From Cephalopachus bancanus (Eukaryota > Chordata > Mammalia > Primates > Tarsiidae), in contig JAPVLO010000054.1 of NCBI GenBank assembly GCA_027257055.1, forward strand, positions 2,046,001-2,110,000: 64,000 nt of DNA. The letters are read 5' to 3'. Within the stretch, counting starts at the first letter, position 1. Each line of letters begins with the position of its first letter. Positions 39,911 through 52,850 of the stretch are shown here, in pieces. The translations under genes were made by a program, and so were the position numbers. Below the pieces are notes generated by a model. That model saw only the letters and a list, made by a program, of their open reading frames with translations, searched no databases and was not told the DNA's origin.

Positions 39911-42900
39911 ATCTGATTTTCTCTCTGCATTTTTTATGGTGTGCTGATATTTGAAAACCACAGGTGAATATAAAAGTTATGAAATATATTTGAGTAGTAT
40001 GCTCTTTTACTATACATTTCAGTTAGCAACAATCTTGGCTTTCTTGACGCTAAGCACTTATTCATTCTTGTGTATGATGTGTTTTGCACATGTGTATATA
40101 CCAGTTAAATAAAGGGGGCAAGATAAAAGTACATTAATGCTGAAAAGAGATATTCTGAAAATTCAAACATCCGAGTAGCATTTGTAAAAGATGACTGAAG
40201 CTATGCTACCCACTGTCAGCTTTTAGTGTATTCACCAATATGCTCTTTTAATTATTCACCTTTGAAATAGTTTCTACACAATCTGAGATACACCGTTCTT
40301 TTTCTTAAATAAGAGCCTAAGTAAATATACATTGTTATAAAAAATAATTGGCAAGAAAATAATCAAAGTTTTTTTTTTCCCCTTCTTGGTGTTTATTACT
40401 TTAACAGAAATATTGGCCATAATAAAAATTCCTTTATGAAGTTCTTCAGTGATGATTATTTTTGCTTTATAGATATAAATACTTGCATACATGTATTCAA
40501 ACGAAAAAGCATGCAGTTCTCAACTTTCCTTATGCCAGATAGATATTTCCTTCATATACATGGACAGCCATTAGAAGCTAGTGGTCTAAGGAAGTTCTCT
40601 CTCATCTTAGTGCAGAGTTATTTCCTCTTTCTCCTTCTTCATGTCTCTCAGAACGTCAGTCCTGAGTTGTTTGATTTTTCTTGTAGAGCAGGGTGGTTCA
40701 GAGTTGGTGACTGTTAAGACATGGCTTCCCCAGGCCAGGGAGGTAAGGTTTAAGGAGAAAGATAACAGACGAAAATAACTCCTTCTGCCTTCACTGCTGC
40801 AACCACTCAGACCTGTGGGGGAAGTGTCCCCTCATCCTCATCTTACTGCCTTATGCCATACCAGAAAATAATGCCCACTACTGTGGAGCTCTCATTGCAA
40901 TTTCTATGAGGACATCTTTGTTATACCCTCATTGATAAAGAAAGGAATGGGTAAAGACAGCCTAAATGTCCCCTACTAATATAAAAATCTCTTTCCTACC
41001 CAAAGGCTAAGGGAGAGTCCTTGCTTTTTTACTTCTAAGTCATTTTTATACAGAGGCTAAAGATATTGTAAGAAATATGGGAAAATTTAACCTTAATTGA
41101 ACCTTAAAATTAATCTTAATTGTAATCTTAAAGGAATCAGTCAGAAGATAGAACTGGGAACAGAAAGATTAGGCAGGACTCAAATACTAGAGGTCAGCTT
41201 TTACTTCTGGACTCAGAATTTTTGCTATGTTCCCCTATGAAAAAAAAAATAAAATCCAAGCTGCACCCTTTCTCTAAGGTTACTAGCAGTGATCTCCAGA
41301 ATAGAAAATCTCCAAAGTAGTCTGCATGAACCTCATGAACAGGAAACTTAGGGATGTGGGCATGGTTACAGAAAACAAAAAGAGAAGAGATAGTAAACTG
41401 CAATCTTTGGCATGAAAAGAATGAGACTACAACTCACTCTAGAAAGATAACAAAAGCTGTAATCAGGAAGTCAGCCCAAGACCAACCTGTGCAAGACATT
41501 CCCTTCTCTGCAAAATGAAGGGTTTGCACTTGACATATATGAAGTTCATGTACAGTTTGACACTCTGGGATTCCAAGAGTCCTGAGAAATGTACACTCTG
41601 CTGATGTATACACTACAGCCCTGGTACTTGCTTCTTCTGGTTTTCCTCCTCCTCATCCTGTCTTCAAATTCCAGACCCTGAAGTTCCGGCTTCAGGAAAA
41701 TACTACCAGAGGCTTTTATTTCAAGGATCGTGCTCTCAGCTCTTGGTATGCAAAGAAGGCAGGAAGGAGACACAGATTCATTGGTCAAAACAGCAACTGG
41801 GGAAGGTCTTGGATGTCTGAGATAGAACTTTAATAGACCAGAGGTTCTCACCCATCCCAGGGCTCATATCAGAATTATGGGTTGAGTTTAAAAACAGATG
41901 ATGAAAGCTTGGGACTTGGGATCAGGTGTTAGTATTTTAAAATTAAACTTATAGGTAAATCTATACAGCTATTAATTATCAATGTTAGTGATTATATATG
42001 TCTTAAAGAACTATCAGTGTTAATTTTTAATATATATGACAGACATTTATTGCATAGTATACAAATATCACAGGAAAAAGTGTCCAAGGTCCAAGCAACT
42101 GTTACCAAATGGTAACAGAAAAATACATCTGTATATCTTTCTTTATATGGAAAATACCACACAGAAAAGAAGAAAATTAGGCAAAATTTTTGCCACGTCA
42201 AATTGTTTAGTAATAGTGCTTGGTGTATTTATTAAATGAACTAAGTCCCAGGAAACATCTCTCATTTGTTATCAAGTCACTGCAGTTGGATATGAAATTT
42301 GACAATGTTCTGTGTTGGTGCTGTTTTTCTCATGGTTAGACTTTTCTCACAGTTATGAGTTTTTGAAGAGGAATAAGATCACAGAGGTAAAGTGTCATTT
42401 TCATCACACTATATTGAGAGATATACTATTGATGTGACTTACTACTGAAGATGTGAACCTTGTTCATCTGCTGAAATAGTCATTCTATGTTTTTAATACA
42501 ATCTATAGTTACAAGGACCAACAAATACAAGATGAGTTTTATTTAAATGTGGCCTTCTCCATAATTTTTACCTTGGAAAAGTGTCTCTCTCAAAATCAGA
42601 TAATTTTATAGAGACATTACAAATTTCCACATTTCTTCATCATTTAGAAGAATCACAATAAAATACACTGGTTAGAATTTGAGTAGATGACTACAATATT
42701 AGAAACTAGTGACTTACTATACATTTTCATACTAATTACAGGAGTGACCAGATCATGGTGAAGGTAGAACACCTCAATAACTTTTCTTTGCTACATTCAT
42801 ACAAAATTATTACAGTAATTGTCTCTCTGAGTATACCCATCACTTGTCACGGAAGTGAAAAATAATTTTGTAACCAAATTTCACTTTAGCTTTCCTGTTG

Positions 42901-43210
42901 GTTGAAATGCACCCTGCTATAACTCTTAAGCTGATTTTCACTTACCACTTCATAAAGTTACTGACTCTACACTTGAATAGACCTAGTTGAATAGCATTAA
43001 ATGATTTTCTCAATTAAAAAATTAGTAAGATAAAGAATGAAATGAAGAAAACTGGGAAGAGATATTCAGATCCATTATGATGATTTTTGATGCTACTTAA
43101 CACCTAGAGAATGCATTTCCTCCCCTCCCCATAGCTTCCAAAATATAGTTGAACTTTTGGCTATACTCTATTATCATTTATCTTTTTTTTGAAAACTCAC
43201 ATGTCCTAAG
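39911..43210. other. PRKG1 intron, mostly unrecognised
   Basis: About 3.3 kb. 40690-41500 has less AT and may hold an old LTR-like repeat I cannot name. A weak MER5-like piece occurs at about 41838-41945 ('ccagaggttctcacccatcccagggctcatatcagaatta'). No coding signal found. Confidence 0.4.
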
Positions 43211-43222
43211 TAGATTAATCTG

Positions 43223-43531
43223 ATTTTTTTGGTTTGTTTGTTTGTTTTTTGAGTCAGATTCTCACTCTGTCACCCAGGCTGGAGTGCAGTGGTATGTTCA
43301 CGGCACCACAGCCTCAACCTGCTGGGCTCAGACGATCTTTCCACTTCAGTCTTCCATGTAGCTGGAACTACAGGTGCACACCACCACACCAGGCTAATTT
43401 TTTGATTTATTGCAGAGATGAGGTCTCATCAAGTTGCTCAGGCTGGTCTCGAACCCTTGACCTCAGGCAATTCTCTCACCTTTGCCACCCAAAGTGCTGG
43501 GATTACAGGTGTGAGCCACTGCTCCTGGCTG
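43223..43531 (-). mobile_element. Alu SINE, full length, 10-bp target duplication
   Basis: Antisense AluJ-like element between identical GATTAATCTG at 43213-43222 and 43532-43541. T tail of the TTTGTTTGTTTG type. Confidence 0.95.
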
Positions 43532-44683
43532 GATTAATCTGGTTTTCCAAGCATTTTTGGCAGTAGAAGAAATGATATAAAATGACAGGAGCATCATCTG
43601 AACATGTTACCTGTCTTTACCAGGTTTAGTAATTGGGATGTTGGCTCTCCACTTAATGTTTCCAAAGAACAGACAGTATCTGACTGAATTATCAGTCTGA
43701 TTTAACCTCTTGTTACTCTGCAGTTATGGACAGACATAACAGAACTGTAGTGGCACAAGAAGAGAAAATCTTTCTTTGGCTCCATCAGAACAGAAAATTG
43801 CTGAACTGAATAAACCGGAGGCGGAAGTCTTAGAAGTGTGTACAGTGTGTCAGCACCTGTGAGCAGGTGTCCTGTGAAGTAAGCTAGAAGGAAGTTAAGG
43901 GATTTAATGTGAGAGGCTGAAGGAATGGGTGGTCTCTCTTTTGGAATAGAAGCAGAAGTAGTCATATAGTTTCTTCATTTCTGTTGTACTAGTGATATTT
44001 GACCACATACTTGAAAAACAACATGAAACTCGAGGTAAATATATAAAATATGGGGCAAACAATATAAAAATGAGGAAATCTGTCTTTAGCAGTAATTACT
44101 CTACTATTGAAATGCAAAGGATATTTTGATAGTAAAAAAATTATACGATAGCATATGTTATTTGCACAAAGATAACACTTAAAGACATAATAGGAAATAG
44201 AATATATAGGGATATGTAATAATTATCTTTGGAGTTTTATCTTATACAAAGCAGATACATTGACTTCTGGTACCAAAACGTCTGCCATTATAATTAATAA
44301 CTGTTTCAGAAACAAGATTTTTACAGGTCTTTCTTGCTAAAGTCTGAAGGATCAAAGTACCAAAGCAGGCAGCAAAATGACCCTTATACAACTGAGTGAT
44401 TCAAGGTTAAATTTTTCCCTCTACATTTTGTTCCAGTCTATGCCTGAAGCTGAGAAAGGCTGAAGTCTATGTTTCTCAGTAAGAGAAAGATTCAAAATAA
44501 TTTCATAAATATGATGGCTAATTTCTAGAATGTTACTGGTTGGAAAACAAAGAGGTAAACAAAAAAATGAACAGCAATAGGAATCACTGGAGTTTTAGGT
44601 TTCAGGCTGCTAACATACATTATCATGTATATTTAGAAAAGATATTTATATATCAGAAGTGGAGTTCTATTAAGATTTATTCT

Positions 44684-44968
44684 TTTTTTTTTTTTTTTTT
44701 TTGAGTTGAGGTCTCACTCCTTTGCCCAGGCTGGAGTGCAGTGGACACCTCAGCGTCGACCTTCTGGGCTCCAGTGATCCTTCCACCCTAGCCTTCCAAG
44801 TAGCCCGGAACTACAAACGCACGCTACCACTCCCAGCTATTTTTAATTGTAGAGCCAAGGTCTCGCCAGGTTGCCCGGGTTGGTCTCGAACCGGCGGGCT
44901 CAGGCAATCCACTCACCTCAGCCTCCCAAAGTGCTGGGATTACAGACTGAGTCACCGAGCTGGGCCAC
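44684..44968 (-). mobile_element. Alu SINE, full length, target duplication
   Basis: Antisense Alu with a 22-base T tail. Flanks GATTTATTCT (44674-44683) and GATCTATTCT (44969-44978) differ at one base. Confidence 0.94.
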
Positions 44969-45394
44969 GATCTATTCTTAACACAACAGTTCTAATGAAT
45001 GTATAGATTACTCTAACCACATTAAAAAAAAACCAAAAAAAAAAAAATTAGAGAATCAATATTTCTAAAATAGATTTCTTTCTTCCAACCAATTAAAGCA
45101 CAGTTTACATAGTAAAACATTAAGAGGATGATGTCAGGTCATTATCGTGAATCAGTCACTGTGCTGTTACCCCTATTAAGAGAATCCCAATAAAATTTCT
45201 CTCATATGTGTTATTTGTTTATCAGACTTTAAATACTGGCTTTTGATAGAGTCAGAGAACCTGTCTTATCTCCCATCTTTGACCAGGGCATACCCATGTT
45301 CTATAAACTATAAAGTCAAACAGCTTAAATTTGTTAGAACTGTGATTATATTTGTACAATCAATGAATACCTAGGGAGGAATACAGTAATTAAA

Positions 45395-45580
45395 GTACAC
45401 CCTCTGGACCAGTCTACTTTGAACAAACCCCAGTTCCATTATTCATAGGCTACAAGGTCTGAACAAGTTACTTAATCTATTTGTGCCTCAGTTTTCTTCA
45501 ACTGTTTAATGTGCATGAAAAACAACCTAATTTGGGGGAGTTGTGGTAAATATTAATAAATAAGCAAATGTGTGTGAAAC
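45395..45580 (+). repeat. MIR SINE fragment
   Basis: Sense MIR: '…aacaaaccccagttccattattcataggctacaaggtctgaacaagttacttaatctatttgtgcctcagttttcttcaactgt … gagttgtggtaaatatta…'. Followed by a short (TAA)n run at 45596-45616. Confidence 0.75.
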
Positions 45581-45616
45581 AAAACTATAAATAATCACTA
45601 ATAATAATAATAATAA

Positions 45617-47957
45617 AGGATGACCATTGCTTTTCATGGAGTATTTACTGTGTGTCACCTATTGTTTAATCTGTCGTTCCTTATAATTGCTAATTGCCTG
45701 ATTTTCTGTCCACGAATTTTTGATTGATCAAAATTTCCACCCCCCTCTACCTCTTGACTAGGATCTAGGTAATAAAATTGCTTGGTAAGCAAATGCTAGA
45801 GATAAATGAGGTGCTAATCTATATAGATAAAATTAATATAGGGACATATGACTATCCCAAAATGCCATAATATTTGGGTTTGTTCCCTTCCTCAATATTC
45901 CATTTCTTTATTCAAAAATGCTCTAATTGGTAGTTTATGGTGTTTATAGTAGAACTGGCTAACTCTTTGTACTGCTTCTGTGTTTTCCAATTTATACTGT
46001 TTTCACCTTATAATTTCTTAAACATCTTATGCATAATTGGGTGCTATCAAATGAATAGGACAAACTGAAAATGATATGTATTCACATAATGAATGGAGCA
46101 TGAGGGTTCTGCAGTCTATTCTAGATCCTCTATTAAAAGAAGGATAGGTGAGGGTCTCCTTTTTGAAATTTAAATCTAACATCACAGTTTCACAATTCTG
46201 CCATACTCTAAGGGAATATGGAATTTGTGAGTCGTCATGTGGGCAAAAAAAAAGCATAAAGTTCTCATGTTGCTTCGGCATGAGATCCTTACCTTCAACC
46301 ATTCCCTGAGTTTGTGGGAGACAGACAACACATCACCATGCTGCTAGCCAGTCAGGCAATAGATACAAATCAGGCATCAACCATTGTAATCCAGAGCTTG
46401 GAAACGCCTGAAACAGATTCTTGAGAGCCATTCACAGAGAATCCAAGGTGTCCTCAGTAAGGATGAATTACTGCCCAAATCAGAGTTGCCACGAAGCTAC
46501 TCAGTGATCGCCGTCCTGCTGTTAAACCCCTCTTCCATGTTCCTGGGGTTTATTCAGTATGACTCAATTCCTTAAGGACCCCTTGAGTGTGGTTCATGAG
46601 AAAACAGGGCAAACACTTTGCCAAGCTCCATCAGTTTTGAAATGAAACTGATGTGGTAAGGCTTTGAAATCTACTTGGTGCCTATGTTTTATTGCTATCT
46701 ATTCTAGCAAATATTATCAATCATCCATTCCTACCCAGTGATGCTGACCTGAAGAGCCTGGTCTGTGTTGCATGGATTCTGACTTGAGTTCACAGTACTC
46801 TAGACAGTGGGCACACAAGAGCAAGCTAAAAGATATTTATAAAAAGCATTTTCACAGTGCGTATGATACTATTATTATCATTCCATGTCCACGTGCACCA
46901 CCAAAACTAAGTACCTCCTTATGTATCTGACACTGTACCATGCCATTTTATATAATTTCACTTAGTAATGAGGAGCAGATGTTTGCTCAGGTACACTCGA
47001 AACAGGAGATACATAGATGAGCATTAAGAATGACTATAAAATAACTTGCAATATTGTGTAAGTCTCTCATCCTCTGACTGAATTTCATCATTTTTCAAAA
47101 AATGTTTTCCTGACTAGAACAAATGGAAGGGGGAAAAAAACCAGGACTTCCAAGTAAAAAGATTTTCCCAAAGAGTTTAACAACAAGAACCCTCTTCTCC
47201 TTTAGTTTAGGTCCCCTCCTTCCAGACCAGATTCCTTCTAAGATAAGCAATCCAGTGGCTTAAATCCCTGGTTTAGCTGCTTGCCTCTTCATTTCATCTT
47301 TTACTCTCTATTGAAAATCAAATCAGAATAAAAAAATTATTTTTGGATTTTAATCCAAGTTAATGAAAATGAGGTGTAATGATTATGGCAGTGATGCAGT
47401 TGAAAATTACAGTTGCACAGACAATCGTATCACAGAAGAAAAATATTCTTCTTATTCAGGAAAATGACTTCCTCTTAACCTACCTGCACTTGAACTTCAA
47501 ATTTACTTGCCTTTAAAGAATTTCAAATTATGAGAAATTGTAGAACACCTGTTTTAGATTTTTCGTACAAAAAGTGAACATTTGAGTTTTGCATCTAAAA
47601 CAGACATTAAAGCTATGGCATCACTAACTTCCTCTCGAAGGGGAAGGAGATCTGAAATTAGAAACATGAAGTTAAGAAGAATCATGGAAATTACCATTTT
47701 GTTGTTGCTTACAAAATAATATCTCACTCATTACCCACAGAAAAAAAATAATAATATAAGTGGGCATATGTGTAGTGCTACTTCCCTCAGAAATGGAAAA
47801 TATAAATTTCTGTGTTACGTTGTCAACCTGTCTGACAGCGCTATAGTTTTTATGCTATTTGTAGAAGATATTTCTATTATTTATATCTTTATATGTTACT
47901 AAATGCACTGGATTCTTTCTTGCGCAACCTATATTTCATTCTGAATGGAATACAAAA
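45617..47957. other. PRKG1 intron, no feature recognised
   Basis: 2.3 kb without coding or clear repeat signal. A weak antisense MIR-like stretch may lie at 46910-46990. Confidence 0.4.
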
Positions 47958-48297
47958 TTGTCCCTTGGTATACATGGGAAATTAGTTCCAGGCTTCCTGC
48001 AGAAGCCAGCATTCACAGATGTTCAAGTCCCTGATATAAAATGGTGTGGTATTTTCATATAACCTACACACATCCTCCCTTATACTTTAAATAATCTCTA
48101 GATTACTTATAATACCTAATACAATGTAAATGATTTATTTACAAGGTAAAGAGTTATTATTATATTGTATTGTTTAGGAAATTATGACAAGAAAACTGTG
48201 TACATGTTCAGTACAGATGCAATTTTTTTCAGATATTTTTGATTTGTAGTTAACTGAATCCATGCATCTAGAACCTATGGATGCAAAGGACTGACTA
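47958..48297 (+). mobile_element. MER2 (Tigger-type) DNA transposon
   Basis: MER2 in forward orientation: TGTCCCTTGGTATACATGGG at the start, '…ataaaatggtgtggtattttcatataacctacacacatcctccc … aatctctagattacttataatacctaatacaatgtaaa…' inside, and '…gatgcaaaggactgacta' then TA at the end. The second copy of the family in the window (other: 22250-22622). Confidence 0.9.
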
Positions 48298-48299
48298 TA

Positions 48300-49455
48300 C
48301 TGTCTATAATAATATAACACATTATGAAATGCTTTGCTTCAAAAAAAAATAATCTTAGATGTTATCACCAAGTGTTAGTTAGATAGGCAACTTTTCCTTA
48401 TCACTTTTACTCGTGAGAGGGAAGTGAAACCCTTACAAACAATATGATGGGCATTTGGAAATAGTTCCTATCTTTGTGCTGCTTTCATATACTATCTTCA
48501 TTTGCGTGTGATAGTTCATTAATAATAATAAAAAAACTCAATCCTGTTGAACTGCTTTAAGGACCAGATGTTCTCCAATTATACCTTTATTCCATTAATT
48601 AACATGTATCTTTGGCAGAACATGCTATCTCTTGCAATACAGGATTTTGTGCTTGCCTTTCTCACTGTAACATGAGATGAAATCTAGTGATGTTTAATAA
48701 CTTCTGCACATTTTAAAAGAAATTCAAAATAAATCCTAAGGTCAATGAGTGATTATGACTGCCATATTGGCCCAATTGATAAAAGTCTTCAATCTTTTTT
48801 TCTCTATGAATTTTGACCTATTTTTATATGATAAATACAAAATACCCAAAAGGCCTGAAAAAACAATTTTTTTCCTACTCTGAAATCTCTGTGAAATGAA
48901 AATGAGGTACACTGGGCATCCTATGAATAGGTGCTCAGTCATCTCTGCAAATAACTCAAACTTGGGGTAGTATGACCCATTTTATGTCTGGTTATGACAC
49001 ACATTTTCAGTTATTATTTTTTCAATATAGAAATAAGATTTTAATAGACTTAAAACGACAAAGTCCATTTTCAATGTTAGCAAAACATCTTTGCTCTGCA
49101 TGTATTATAATAAAAACCAAGTGGATAGCAATGACAGCAATTATCCCCAGATAATAACAGAATAATCCCACTGTGAGGGACACACTATGATTCCAGACAA
49201 TTCTGGAATCTTTTTAGCATTTACCAATCTAACTCTCTTAAGACTGATAAAATATGCAAGTCAATTATGTTAAAAGGAATTTGATAGACTATGGTAAATA
49301 ACTTGAACCAATTTAGACAAGGTGAAATAAAAACCCTTGAAATTATCTCAGACAGTTTAAGCAATCTGAGTATTACAATCAAAACAATATTCAAATTGTC
49401 CATGTTTTTAGCAGAATCAGGCAGTTCTATGATATCATGAACTACTTTTAGCAAA
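48300..49455. other. PRKG1 intron, no feature recognised
   Basis: About 1.15 kb of AT-rich sequence. No coding block, RNA gene or nameable repeat seen. Confidence 0.4.
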
Positions 49456-50693
49456 TTGCCAATAAAAATTAGCATATTCCAGGCACTGCTATAGATGCTA
49501 GCAGAGGATACAACAGTAAACAACAATAACAACAACAACAACAAAAATCCAACCCTCATATGACTTACATTCTGGTAAAGTACACACAGAAACAAATTAA
49601 ATATAGTATGTTAAATTGTGGAAAGTGCTATGGAGAAAAATTAGGCAAGAAATGAATACCAGAGAATGCAGGAATAGGTGACTACAGTTTTAGTTTAGGT
49701 TAAAGAAAGTCTCACTGAGAGAGAGATGGAGGAGTGGACCACATAGTATCTTGGGTTGAAGTATACCTGGTAAAGGGACCAGAAACTGCAGTTGCCCTGG
49801 GGCAAGAGTTTGTTGTGTGTTACAGTTAACAAGGAAGCTATAGTGGCTGGAACAGAGTGAAGGCAGGAAGGAAGAGGAGGAAATTAGATTGCGAGCAAGT
49901 TGGCAAAAGGGGTGCAAATTACCCAGCGCCTTGTAGAACACTGCAGGGATTTACCTTTTACTCTGAAAAAAAAAAATAGCCTTTGGGGGGGGCTCTGAAC
50001 AGTCTATTTTTGTATTCCAATTTATATTTTTAAATAGCTTCAAGGTTGAAACAGACAATAGGAGGCCAAAGGCAGAACTATAGAGACAAGTCAGAAGTCA
50101 TTGCAATAATCCAGGCAAGAGAAGACGTGATGTAGACCAAGGTGTTAATGCAAAGAGATTGGTTTGGGATATATTTTGAAGGTAGAGTCAATTTGATTTG
50201 CTGTTAGATGTATATAAAATGTGAGTGAAAAAAAAAAGGGGGAAGATTCTGAAGTTTTCAGCCTCAAGAATTGGAAGAATGGAGTTCTACTTAGTGAAAT
50301 AGGGAAAACTGTAAGATAAACAGGTTTGGAGGAAAAGTGGGAGTTCAGTTTTGATATTTTAAGTGTATGATGTGTATGATTTATCCAAGTGGATTTTTTA
50401 AGTAGGTTGCTAGGTTTCTGAAGTTGAAAAAAGAAGTCTGGGCTGGTAATGTAAATCTGGAAGTTTTCAGCATGTAGATGGTATTAAAAGCTGTGAGACT
50501 ACCTGAGATCACCAGCAATGAAAGTATAGATAGGGAAGAGAAATCAAGAATTGAGTTGTGAAGCATGCCAACGTTGAAAGATGGGTGAGATTAAGAGCAT
50601 CCAATGAAAGTTGCTTTTTCAGAGCAATCAATGGAAGCAGCAGAGTTAACAGCTAATGAGTAAGAAAGAGGACCAGTAGAAAATGGAATTGTA

Positions 50694-50997
50694 GGCTGGG
50701 CGTGGTGACTCATGCCTATAATCCCAGCATTTTGGGAGGCTGAGGTGAAAGAATTGACTGAGTCCAGAGACCAGCCTGGGCAACTGTGAGACCTCATCTC
50801 TACAATAAATAAAAAAAAAATTAAAAAACATTAGCCAGGCATGGTGGCGCTTGCCTGTAGTTCCAGCTATTTGGAAGGCTGAGGTGGAAGAATCACTTGA
50901 GCCCAGCAGGTCGAGGCTGTGGTGGCTGTGAACGTACTACTGAACTCCAGCCTGGGTGACAGAGTGAAACTCCAATTCAAAAAAAAAAAAAGAAAAA
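50694..50997 (+). mobile_element. Alu SINE inside the ancient repeat
   Basis: Dimeric Alu with poly(A), flanked by AGAAAATGGAATTGTAG (50678 onward) and AGAAAATGTGATTGTGG (50998 onward), a diverged target duplication. Confidence 0.92.
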
Positions 50998-51107
50998 AGA
51001 AAATGTGATTGTGGAAGCCAAGTGAAAAAAATGTTTCAAAAAGGAGGAAGTGGTCAACTGTATCAAAAGATACAGACAGGGCAACAAGACATGATAATTA
51101 ACACTTA

Positions 51108-51513
51108 GCCGTGTTGCCCATCGAAGCTGGACTGGATAAAAAAATGTGGTACACATACACAATGGAATATTATGCAGCCATAAAGAAAGACAAATATATG
51201 GACTGTGCAGCAAATTGGATGGATTTGGAGTGGATCATACTCAGTGATTTATCACGAAAACAAAGAAATGACTTCCGTATGTTCTCACTCATAAGGTGAC
51301 CTTGAGTAATTATAATGCTATAAGAAAGTAATTGGCAGTAGCGGAAAACTGTCAGGGGAAGAGGGTGGTACTGGCAGTTGGGGAAGACTGCTAGGGGAGG
51401 GAGGGGCGTGCCTCATCAACAAGGGTACCTGCACGATCAATGTTTGTATACCTAACCCTGAATTGTACCCTACATCTTTATAATAAACAAATAAATTTAA
51501 AAAAAATTTTAAA
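51108..51513 (+). mobile_element. 5'-truncated L1 tail, perfect 15-bp target duplication
   Basis: Last part of ORF2 (…ggaatattatgcagccataaagaaagac…) plus 3' UTR and poly(A). Flanks GATAATTAACACTTA at 51093-51107 and 51514-51528 are identical. It shares with 55172-55530 a 3' UTR containing two 'ggcagt…gggaa(g)actg' units and G-rich runs. Confidence 0.96.
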
Positions 51514-51914
51514 GATAATTAACACTTAAATTTAACTTGTTAGAGATCACTAGTGACCTTGGTAGAACAATGGAATTAAAGTCTAAGAAAAGAAAGGGAC
51601 TTGAGGAATTAGAGAAGTTATATTTATATGTATATAAAGAAATTTTCTTAAATGGGAGCAAAGACATGGATCAGTAGATAAAGTAGGGATGTGGGGCTTA
51701 AGTGTTTTTCTTGTGTGTTTGGTTGGTTGGTTTATAATGATTAGAGACAGGAAAAGTTTCATATAGCAAAAGAGTGAGAAGAATTTCTACAGAGATGCCC
51801 CTAAGCAATAGAAAGAGCATATGATCTGGTACACAGCAAACGTTAGAGCAGATCAAGTGATAAGCCAATGATATTATCATTAAAAGTCAAAGGTTCTAGA
51901 AGAGTGACAGACTA

Positions 51915-52501
51915 TGAGGGGGGATCCCCAAAAAACTGAAATTAGTTTTTAGAGGATAGGCCCTTTGTAGTGCAGGTTTTGCTCACTAGGTAAGTGTTTT
52001 AAGAACCCATTGGCATCAGCATTACAGTTAAAATCACTGTGAGAGGCTGAGTTTGGCTTCAGTGAATTTTGGGGGGGGAGATTCTTTCAACGTGTTTGCT
52101 TATTTTATAATGGGTGATGTACGAGCGCACCTGCCCACACCACACTGAGTGCTCAGCAGTTATGTTTTTTATTACCCAAAGTGGATGACCACCATGCCCT
52201 ACCCTCTTTGTTCATCTGATCTCGCCCCAAGGGACTTTTTTGGGTTTGTTTCCTCAAATGAAAAAATTGCTCAAAGGAAAACATTTTGCTGATGTGGAAA
52301 AGATGAAACAAAAAAATGGCAGAAGCACTAAAAGGCAAAACTGACAAGTTCAAAAAACTGTTTTGAGCAGTGGAAAAAGCATCTCGATAGATCTATTGCA
52401 TCAAATGAAGAGTACTTTGAAGGTGACTAAAGTTTATACATGTAAGAATAAATACACAACCTTTTATAAGTAAGTTCCGGGTTTTATTGGGTCTCCCTTC
52501 A
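51915..52501 (+). mobile_element. Internally deleted mariner (Hsmar2-like) transposon
   Basis: 587 bp bounded by TA (51913-51914 and 52502-52503). Left end TGAGGGGGGATCCCCAAAAA, right end (reversed) TGAAGGGAGACCCAATAAAA, forming imperfect inverted repeats. The right half retains the C-terminal part of a mariner transposase with stops: residues like SPQGTFLGLFPQMKKLLKGK, where functional mariners read close to SPDLAPCDFFLFP, and later sequence ending in 'gagtactttgaaggtgac'. Autonomous mariners are about 1.3 kb, so more than half is missing. Not functional. Confidence 0.85.
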
Positions 52502-52639
52502 TAGAAGGGAGGTGAGAGTTTTTATACATTTGAGCTAACGATCTAAAGATAAGGCAAAGTTGGGATAAACTTAAAGTATTATTACAAGGCACGATGTTTT
52601 TCTACTAACAACATTAACAGGCACAAATAGCTGTTTTAT

Positions 52640-52850
52640 TTAATGACTATATAACATATGGTAGGCATTATTCTAAATCCTTTATGTTTATTGTCATTTA
52701 ATTCTAACAAAGAATAACTCTGAGGTCCACGAGGAAACAGAGACACAGACAGCTCTTCACTAGCTTTCCATGGCTTGTAAGGAGTTATACTGGGTTTAAT
52801 ATACTGGCAGCCTGACTGCAGAGCCTGTGCTATAAAGCACTAATTCTCAA
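52640..52850 (-). repeat. MIR SINE, antisense
   Basis: '…ggcattattctaaatcctttatgtttattgtcatttaattctaacaaagaataactctgaggtccacgaggaaacagagacacagacag … ggcagcctgactgcagagcctgtgctataaagcac', a nearly complete reverse MIR. Confidence 0.8.

Larger units (their letters stand above)
49460..51912 (+). repeat. Ancient interspersed repeat, interrupted twice (family not named)
   Basis: Its text order matches a long, abundant mammalian repeat that I recall but cannot name safely: '…gcatattccaggcactgctatagatgctagcagaggatacaacagtaaac … ggaaagtgctatggagaaaaa … cattgcaataatccaggcaagag … gggatatattttgaaggtagagtcaa … ttttcagcatgtagatggtattaaaagctgtgagact … gtgaagcatgccaacgttgaaaga … aaaaaggaggaagtggtcaactgtatcaaa … agagatcactagtgaccttgg'. 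It is cut by an Alu (50694-50997) and an L1 tail (51108-51513), so it predates both. Contains (AAC)n at 49519-49543. Confidence 0.6.

Noticed and set aside
49221..49595. 124-codon minus-strand hydrophobic frame
   Set aside because: The leucine run comes from the (AAC)n repeat, and the rest overlaps old repeat sequence with no recognisable family.
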